Positions 59,093 to 64,000 of a stretch of DNA of 64,000 bases are shown here, one piece after another. The stretch's first letter is position 1. The number at the start of each line of letters is the position of its first letter. Source of the DNA: Lysobacter sp. (GTDB lineage: Bacteria; Pseudomonadota; Gammaproteobacteria; Xanthomonadales; Xanthomonadaceae); the NCBI GenBank assembly GCA_019634715.1, contig JAHCAU010000015.1, positions 62,001-126,000 of the forward strand, read 5' to 3'. The notes under the pieces were generated by a model that worked only from the letters and a program-made list of their open reading frames with translations, was not told where the DNA came from and did not search any database. A program made the translations under genes and the position numbers.

Positions 59093-59113
59093 TCCTCCTC
59101 GAATGAGGGAGGA
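59093..59113. promoter_or_regulatory. inverted repeat upstream of the ImmA/IrrE pair, operator candidate
   Basis: TCCTCCTC and GAGGGAGGA around GAAT form a near-perfect inverted repeat with one extra base, 34 bp before the first start codon. This fits a binding site for the XRE-type protein encoded two genes downstream (self-regulation), which is inferred. Confidence 0.4.
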
Positions 59114-59146
59114 TAACCGGAAGTCCTCTATCTTTGGCCAGCGCTT

Positions 59147-59767
59147 ATGACCACGAATCCGAAATCTGTCGCCGATCGCCTGGCTGAGTTGGGGTTGGAA
59201 GAAGGCCGTTTGCGCGAAGCCGTGTTTCAGGGGCACTTGCAGCGGACTCGACTGACTCGCAATCACCCCACGATCTACCACGGTCTGAACATGTGGGGGG
59301 AACTGGTTGCCGCGCTCCGCGAACAACTCAGTCCGGAGTGGGTGCGCGAAGACATCGGTAGCTACGCCTTGACGGTCAACGAATTGCTCAAACTGGCCAT
59401 CGCTGTTGCGTCTGGCGACGAAGGCACTGGCGACCCGGCGGCGCATCCTTCGAACCGCTCTCGGAAGGGGCGAAACACGGTGGACGCGATTGAGGCCAAC
59501 CGTCAGTTCGAGTTGTTTGAGTTGTTGCCGCCGAAGAGTGACAACGAAGAGAGCTACCAGACTTGGGTGCTCATGCATCACACGGACCATGTGCGCGGCG
59601 AGATCCGCGTGGAGCTCTCGCTCCCGTTGAGCATCGGCGCGGATGGCAAGATTACCGCTTGGGCCGAACGCATCATCCTGAGCAGCATCCCGTTTGACGA
59701 CCAGTTGGTGGAGATCAATCCGCCCAGTGGTCCGGACATCGACATCGATATCCAGCGCAAAGCATAA
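59147..59767 (+). CDS. hypothetical partner of the XRE-ImmA/IrrE protein
   Basis: A 206-residue acidic protein with no known domain. The N-terminal half is helical (SVADRLAELGLEEGRLREAV). The C-terminal half is beta-rich (TWVLMHHTDHVRGEIRVELS, ISSIPFDDQ pattern) and ends DIDIDIQRKA. Ten bases separate it from the next gene, so they form one unit. XRE-ImmA/IrrE proteins are often paired with a toxin or regulated effector; this gene occupies that slot. Confidence 0.6.
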   Translation: MTTNPKSVADRLAELGLEEGRLREAVFQGHLQRTRLTRNHPTIYHGLNMWGELVAALREQLSPEWVREDIGSYALTVNELLKLAIAVASGDEGTGDPAAHPSNRSRKGRNTVDAIEANRQFELFELLPPKSDNEESYQTWVLMHHTDHVRGEIRVELSLPLSIGADGKITAWAERIILSSIPFDDQLVEINPPSGPDIDIDIQRKA

Positions 59768-59777
59768 CGAGGTCGTT

Positions 59778-60947
59778 ATGTTCAATCGGTTGCGATTGAC
59801 CTTGGCGCGCAAGCGCCGGGGGATGAAGAAGCGCGAGTTGGCGGAACGCATTGGGCTGACGGAAAAGTCGGTTTCGAACTACGAAGCCGGCTCCCAGGAG
59901 CCAGAGGCCACGACGCTCGGCAAGCTTGCAGAAGCGCTTCGGTTTCCCGAAGCGTTCTTCTTTGGTGATGATCCTGAGCTTCCCACACCGGATGTGGCCA
60001 GCTTTCGCTCCTTGTCGAAGATGACTGCTTCCCAGCGCGATTCCGCCTTGGGGGCGGGGGCGGTGGCGCTTTTGCTCAACGACTGGATCGAATCTCGCTT
60101 TCAGTTGCCTTCCCCTGATGTGCCGGATCTCGGCCGTGAAGGTGGCGGCGCATTGGAGGGCGAGGGCGATGGCACTTCCCAGGAGCCCGAAAGCTATCCT
60201 TCGCGCGCTTCTGCTCAAGATCCCGAGGCTGCTGCGGGGATGCTTCGGGCGCATTGGGGCATCGGGGAGCTGCCAATCAAGAACATGATCGCACTTTTGG
60301 AATCCAAAGGCGTCCGGGTCTACTCACTGGCCATCGACGCCAAGGAAGTCGATGCTTTTTCGATGTGGAAGGGCGGACGGCCCTTTGTTTTCCTCAATAC
60401 GTTCAAATCGGCGGAACATTGCCGATTTGATGCGGCTCATGAACTCGGGCACTTGGTGATGCACCAGCACGCTCAGCCCCAAGGCCCGGATTTGGAGCGC
60501 GAAGCCAACGCCTTTGCGTCTGCTTTCCTTATGCCGAAATCCAGTGTCTTGGCAAATGCGCCCCGGGCGGCCACGCTGCCTAGCTTGGTCCGCCATAAGA
60601 AGCAGTGGTTGGTTTCTGTCGCAGCTTTGAATTACCGGATGCACGCATTGGGACTAACCTCCGACTGGACTTATCGCACCCTATGCATCCAGATAGCGCA
60701 AGTAGGCTATCGAACCCATGAGCCGGACAGCATCAATCACGAGAAGTCGTTGATTCTCGAAAAGGTTTTCACTGCTTTACGAAACGATGGGCTGAGCAAA
60801 GCGGATGTGGCACGCCAACTCGCGATTCCTGCCGAAGAGATCAATGAGTTGACGTTTGGATTAATGCTCAATGCGTTGAAGGGCGGGCGTGGAGAAGACG
60901 CAGCGCCGCGCGCGAGTCGAGCCTCGTTGCGTTTGGTTAAGGGTTAA
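59778..60947 (+). CDS. XRE-family HTH and ImmA/IrrE metallopeptidase fusion
   Basis: A 389-residue regulator-protease. Residues 1-65 are a Cro/C1-type HTH (KKRELAERIGLTEKSVSNYE). An acidic, low-complexity linker (about 110-150) follows. The ImmA/IrrE (COG2856) domain has the zinc motif HELGH (221-225) in FDAAHELGHLVMH and the later EREANAFASAFLMP. Relatives cleave repressors or act as antitoxin-like regulators. The C-terminal 80 residues look like a second small HTH (SKADVARQLAIPAEEINEL). Confidence 0.88.
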   Translation: MFNRLRLTLARKRRGMKKRELAERIGLTEKSVSNYEAGSQEPEATTLGKLAEALRFPEAFFFGDDPELPTPDVASFRSLSKMTASQRDSALGAGAVALLLNDWIESRFQLPSPDVPDLGREGGGALEGEGDGTSQEPESYPSRASAQDPEAAAGMLRAHWGIGELPIKNMIALLESKGVRVYSLAIDAKEVDAFSMWKGGRPFVFLNTFKSAEHCRFDAAHELGHLVMHQHAQPQGPDLEREANAFASAFLMPKSSVLANAPRAATLPSLVRHKKQWLVSVAALNYRMHALGLTSDWTYRTLCIQIAQVGYRTHEPDSINHEKSLILEKVFTALRNDGLSKADVARQLAIPAEEINELTFGLMLNALKGGRGEDAAPRASRASLRLVKG

Positions 60948-61280
60948 CCACTCCTACACTACTGCGACGCCCTGCTGATCTTCAACCGCGTATCGTCTGG
61001 GACTAGCTTGCAGTTCTAGCGGTCGGCTACTCGTGCCTTGCGTCTAATGTCGGCATGTAGGATTTTTCCTACCCTCCATAGCGTCACTTTCGGATAGCGG
61101 CAAGGCTACTTATGGGCAAATCTGTCGGGGTCGCCAGGCCATCGCGCCCGAGATCGGACATCACCGCCTGCCATCGGCCCCGCGGTGCCGTGAAGGGGGC
61201 TGAGGCAACGCCTCACCAAGCGCCGGCGATCCGGCTGCCCCCTTGTGGGGGCAGTCGCGTTTTGGGGCTACCATCGCTCT
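60948..61280. other. 333-bp gap with hairpins between ImmA/IrrE and DUF72 genes
   Basis: No gene is supported. A perfect palindromic element GTAGGATTTTTCCTAC lies at 61057-61072 (6-bp stems, TTTT loop), AT-rich and unlike the core repeats. TGAGGCAACGCCTCA (61201-61215) is a second small hairpin. The terminator-like stem at 61235 is listed separately. Confidence 0.45.
61235..61254 (+). terminator. CTGCCCCC/GGGGGCAG hairpin
   Basis: An 8-bp perfect stem (61235-61242 with 61247-61254) has a TTGT loop and is followed by TCGCGTTTTG. It is only 27 bases before the DUF72 start, so it may end upstream transcription or sit in the 5' leader of that gene. Confidence 0.5.
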
Positions 61281-62240
61281 ATGAGTAAGATCCTCGTCGG
61301 CACCGCCAGTTGGACGGACGCTAGCCTCATCAAGTCGAAGCTTTTCTATCCACCGGAGGCGAAGAGCCCCGAGGAGCGGCTGCGCTACTACGCCTCGCAG
61401 TTCCCTATCGTCGAGGTGGACAGCAGCTACTACGCGATGCCGTCTGCGGCCAACGCCGAAAAGTGGGCCGAACGCACGCCGGATGATTTCGTGTTCAACA
61501 TCAAGGCGTTCCGTTTGCTGACCGGGCACCAGACGCCGCAGGCGTCGCTGCCCAAGGACATCCAGGGCGAGCTGGCTTTGCACTTCGTCGAGAAGAAGAA
61601 CCTCTACTACAAGGACACGCCGGCCGAGATCCGGGACGAGATGTGGCGGCGCTACGAACTTGGCATCCGGCCGCTGAAAGAAGCCGGCAAGCTGGGTGCG
61701 GTCCACTTCCAGTTCCCTCACTGGGTGCGTCCCGCCAAGGGCACGGTAGCCCACGTGGAGGAATGCGTTCGCAGGCTTGCGGACTACCGCATTGCGGTCG
61801 AGTTCCGCTCAGCTGGTTGGTTCGACGGGCAGCGTGACCAGCAGACGCTGGATTGGCTGAGCGAGCTCGGCGCCGCCCACGTCATCGTCGACGAGCCGCA
61901 GAACACGCCCGAGAAGTCCGTGCCCCAGGTCTGGGCGACCACACGTTCCGACTTGGCAATCGTGCGCTTACATGGCCGGAACGAGGAGACCTGGGACATC
62001 AAGGATGCGAACGCGGCCTACGACCGCTTCAACTACGACTACACCAGCGAGGAGCTCGATGGGCTAGCCAAGGAGATCGAGGAAATCGCTGAGGCGGCGG
62101 GGGAGGTTCATGTGATCTTCAACAACAATTATGAGGATCAAGGAGTTAGAAATGGCAGGGTTATGGCAGCGAAATTGCGCTGCGGAGAAAGCGCAGAAAA
62201 TATTGAAGGTCTCTCGTTCAATAACGAGTGCCTACTGTAG
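61281..62240 (+). CDS. DUF72 domain protein
   Basis: A 319-residue TIM-barrel-like protein of the DUF72 (YecE) family, whose biochemical role is unknown. It shows ILVGTASWTDASLI, VEVDSSYYAMPSAANAEKW, FVFNIKAFRLLTGH, the FQFPHWV strand, AVEFRSAGWF and the late FNNNYEDQGVRN, all family blocks. After RMAAKLR-like sequence the last 20 residues (GESAENIEGLSFNNECLL) look atypical and may be read-through into other DNA. It overlaps the convergent ATPase gene end by a few bases. Confidence 0.85.
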   Translation: MSKILVGTASWTDASLIKSKLFYPPEAKSPEERLRYYASQFPIVEVDSSYYAMPSAANAEKWAERTPDDFVFNIKAFRLLTGHQTPQASLPKDIQGELALHFVEKKNLYYKDTPAEIRDEMWRRYELGIRPLKEAGKLGAVHFQFPHWVRPAKGTVAHVEECVRRLADYRIAVEFRSAGWFDGQRDQQTLDWLSELGAAHVIVDEPQNTPEKSVPQVWATTRSDLAIVRLHGRNEETWDIKDANAAYDRFNYDYTSEELDGLAKEIEEIAEAAGEVHVIFNNNYEDQGVRNGRVMAAKLRCGESAENIEGLSFNNECLL

Positions 62241-64000
62241 TGTAACCTTGGCAGCTGCCGGGTAAATTTTTTCGCACTTCACTCCCGAGTTTACGGTCCC
62301 TGTCAAGCCATAGACAGTCAATGCCGGAACTTCAAGCTGCGGCTTCACATTGCCGAACTTCTGTATAAATTGCCTCGCCACTGACCAGTTAGCTGTGGTA
62401 ATTAGAAGCTTGACGGGAAAAGCATTACCTCTTGTTCCGATCACACACGCTCGCACGCAGTCTAGAAGGGCTGTCCTGTTCAAGTCATCCAAGTGCAAAA
62501 GGGGTTCGTCAAGGAAGTAGCTTCCCCCTAAGGTGCATGCCCTAGCTAAGAACATAGCAAGAGCAAGATCTTGTCGCTGACCTTGGCTAAAGTATTGGGT
62601 AGACAGCACTTCAGCATTGTCTATTGATCCGCTCAGTGAAAACGACTGCTCCGCAGTATTGAGGTTGATCTGTTTAAAAATGCGATTGACCTGCATGTGA
62701 TTGAACAATTTTCCGATTGCAGGTCCAAGCTCTGCGAAGAAGAGCTTTCCAATTTTTGTCTCACTGTCTCGAATGAAAAATCGTAGCTCTTCGGCGGATT
62801 CTATTTCATGGTCAAGTCTGCTAATTCTCTCCTGAATTTTATGGATATCCGCCCGGATTTCCTCCGACAGTTTGCGAGCTCGCGCGCTGCCTAAAGAGTT
62901 TGACGCCTGTTCGAGGAGAGCTCCTACTGTTTTTAGCCGCATGTCCTGCACATCGAACTTGGCTTGAAAAGCCTGAAATTCTTCGGAAAATCTCTCGCCA
63001 ATGCCGAGTTTTTTGGAGATGTCGACCAGTTTCGCTTCCAGTTGTCGAAGTTCGGATATTCTGACATCAAGAGCCATGATCGACTGCCGTTGCTGCTCAA
63101 ACGTCAGCCGTAGTGTTTTCTCGTTGTGGATTATTCCTTCTAAATCAGACTGGAGGACGACCAAGCTTTCCTCTAATCGTCTCTTGGTTGATTGAGCTTC
63201 ACTTGGCAGTGCGGCAAGTGAACTATCGTTGCTTACTTCAGAGTAGCCGCTTTCAACTTCAGCGAACAATTCATACAGTAGAACATCTCGATCATACGCC
63301 AGCAGTTTCGTCTCTAGCTCGGCAATGAACTCAGGGCGAAATTCATTGGCATGAAGCCTTGCGCTCAATTCATCTTTTCGTTGAGAAAAGCTCTGCGTAA
63401 CGGAAAGTGCTTGATCAAGGTTCATCTGAAGCGGGGAGATTTCGCTAATCCTACCCAGCAGTGCACGGCGGGCTTCTTGCAGTGACCTGATGTCGCCGTC
63501 TGTTGCGCCTTGCAAGGTAGAGCCTGCATCAATTGCTGCGATCAACGACTGCTCGGATTGCCACTGGTGAGAACAGCATGGACATCTATTGGAAGGGGCG
63601 ATCGACAGCACTTGGCGAGCCGCATCCGTTAAGGAAAGCAAGAGCTGCTCTAAACGTGCTTTGCCTTCAGTTTGCCTTTCGATCTGTCCTTCGATCTCCG
63701 TCAGTTGCTTCTTGAGCGCTGCCAAGTCACCAACTTTGTTGATGGAGTCAATTAGGGCCGCCACTCGCATTGAGTGCTCGTTCTCTTCATTCTTCAAACG
63801 ATTCCATGCATTTATGTCGGACAATTTCATCCGGATAGACGTCGCCGAGTTAATAGCCTCCGCGTGTGTCGACACAGAAAGCCTCTGGCGGATAGTGCCA
63901 ACAGAGATGGCCCCATCAGCTCCAGAAGTCCGCAAGATGGATTCGAGATTTTCGTTAAGGTATTTAAGCAGCGTGTCTAATCGAGATAATTTAGCTCCGA
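62232..64000 (-). CDS. Rad50/SbcC-like coiled-coil ATPase, truncated by window edge
   Basis: The C-terminal part (about 588 codons) of a larger protein; the frame stays open through 64000, so the N-terminal Walker A lies outside. It contains long coiled coils and a CPCC zinc-hook-like motif (63566-63580 region, NRCPCCSHQW). Near the end come an ABC signature YFSQGQRQDLALAMF, Walker B/D-loop SYFLDEPLLHLDDLNR, and a switch region TTANWSVARQF. This is the order of Rad50/SMC-type ATPases. GC is well below the core genome. Island-borne members usually act with a nuclease in DNA processing or phage defence; no partner is visible. Confidence 0.8.
   Translation of the reverse strand, partial: GAKLSRLDTLLKYLNENLESILRTSGADGAISVGTIRQRLSVSTHAEAINSATSIRMKLSDINAWNRLKNEENEHSMRVAALIDSINKVGDLAALKKQLTEIEGQIERQTEGKARLEQLLLSLTDAARQVLSIAPSNRCPCCSHQWQSEQSLIAAIDAGSTLQGATDGDIRSLQEARRALLGRISEISPLQMNLDQALSVTQSFSQRKDELSARLHANEFRPEFIAELETKLLAYDRDVLLYELFAEVESGYSEVSNDSSLAALPSEAQSTKRRLEESLVVLQSDLEGIIHNEKTLRLTFEQQRQSIMALDVRISELRQLEAKLVDISKKLGIGERFSEEFQAFQAKFDVQDMRLKTVGALLEQASNSLGSARARKLSEEIRADIHKIQERISRLDHEIESAEELRFFIRDSETKIGKLFFAELGPAIGKLFNHMQVNRIFKQINLNTAEQSFSLSGSIDNAEVLSTQYFSQGQRQDLALAMFLARACTLGGSYFLDEPLLHLDDLNRTALLDCVRACVIGTRGNAFPVKLLITTANWSVARQFIQKFGNVKPQLEVPALTVYGLTGTVNSGVKCEKIYPAAAKVTLQ

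Overview
The window looks like a chromosomal segment of a high-GC gammaproteobacterium of the Xanthomonadaceae/Lysobacteraceae (Lysobacter, Luteimonas or Xanthomonas relatives). The best evidence is the arginine cluster: it uses N-acetylornithine carbamoyltransferase, acetylcitrulline deacetylase and a fused N-acetylglutamate synthase/kinase, a combination characteristic of this family. A FimX-like type IV pilus protein, a lysine/alanine-tailed DksA and dispersed GTAGGAGC palindromes agree with this. Genus is an inference; no rRNA is present.

1-21.6 kb is core genome: phaR-phaB (polyhydroxyalkanoate), gluQ, htpX, a FimX-like protein, the divergent pair epmB/efp, an mtaD-ubiG-HAD phosphatase (Gph or MupP) cluster interrupted by a lower-GC small gene, folE2, an M23 peptidase-pyrC-yidD cluster, dksA, an MFS transporter with sufE, and cysS. 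21.6-32.3 kb is the arginine/proline cluster argF'-argG-argE'-argAB-GNAT-argC-argH-proB-proA, most genes overlapping or nearly touching. It is preceded by a 480-bp leader with phased direct repeats and a canonical intrinsic terminator. 32.3-44.1 kb is a cobalamin unit: extended -10 promoter, cobalamin riboswitch, btuB, two tandem BtuM-like membrane proteins, then the late B12 genes cobO, cobB, cbiB, cobC/cobD-type decarboxylase, cobQ, cobU, cobT, cobC phosphatase and cobS. No corrin-ring genes are present, so this set fits corrinoid salvage or late assembly.

44.2-64.0 kb is an accessory island. It opens with a 46-bp 3' fragment of tRNA-Pro(CGG), the left attachment site, and a tyrosine recombinase. 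An AlpA-like HTH protein, two sets of iteron-like repeats, a small ribbon-helix-helix-like protein and an SF3 helicase follow, resembling a P4-type replication module. Then comes mixed cargo of lower or patchy GC: ankyrin protein, exported M15 peptidase, small exported and membrane proteins, a HEPN-like protein, an HNH nuclease behind a ClpP-like lipoprotein, an H-NS-family protein, RadC, an XRE-ImmA/IrrE protein with an unknown partner, DUF72, and a Rad50/SbcC-like ATPase cut by the right edge. The right end of the island was not found in the window.

Functional links visible here: EpmB modifies EF-P; the arg and pro genes share glutamate-derived precursors; BtuB, the BtuM-like proteins and the Cob enzymes form one uptake-plus-assembly route under riboswitch control; and the island couples integration, replication and candidate defence or silencing genes. 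Intergenic stretches above 300 bases are each given their own entry.
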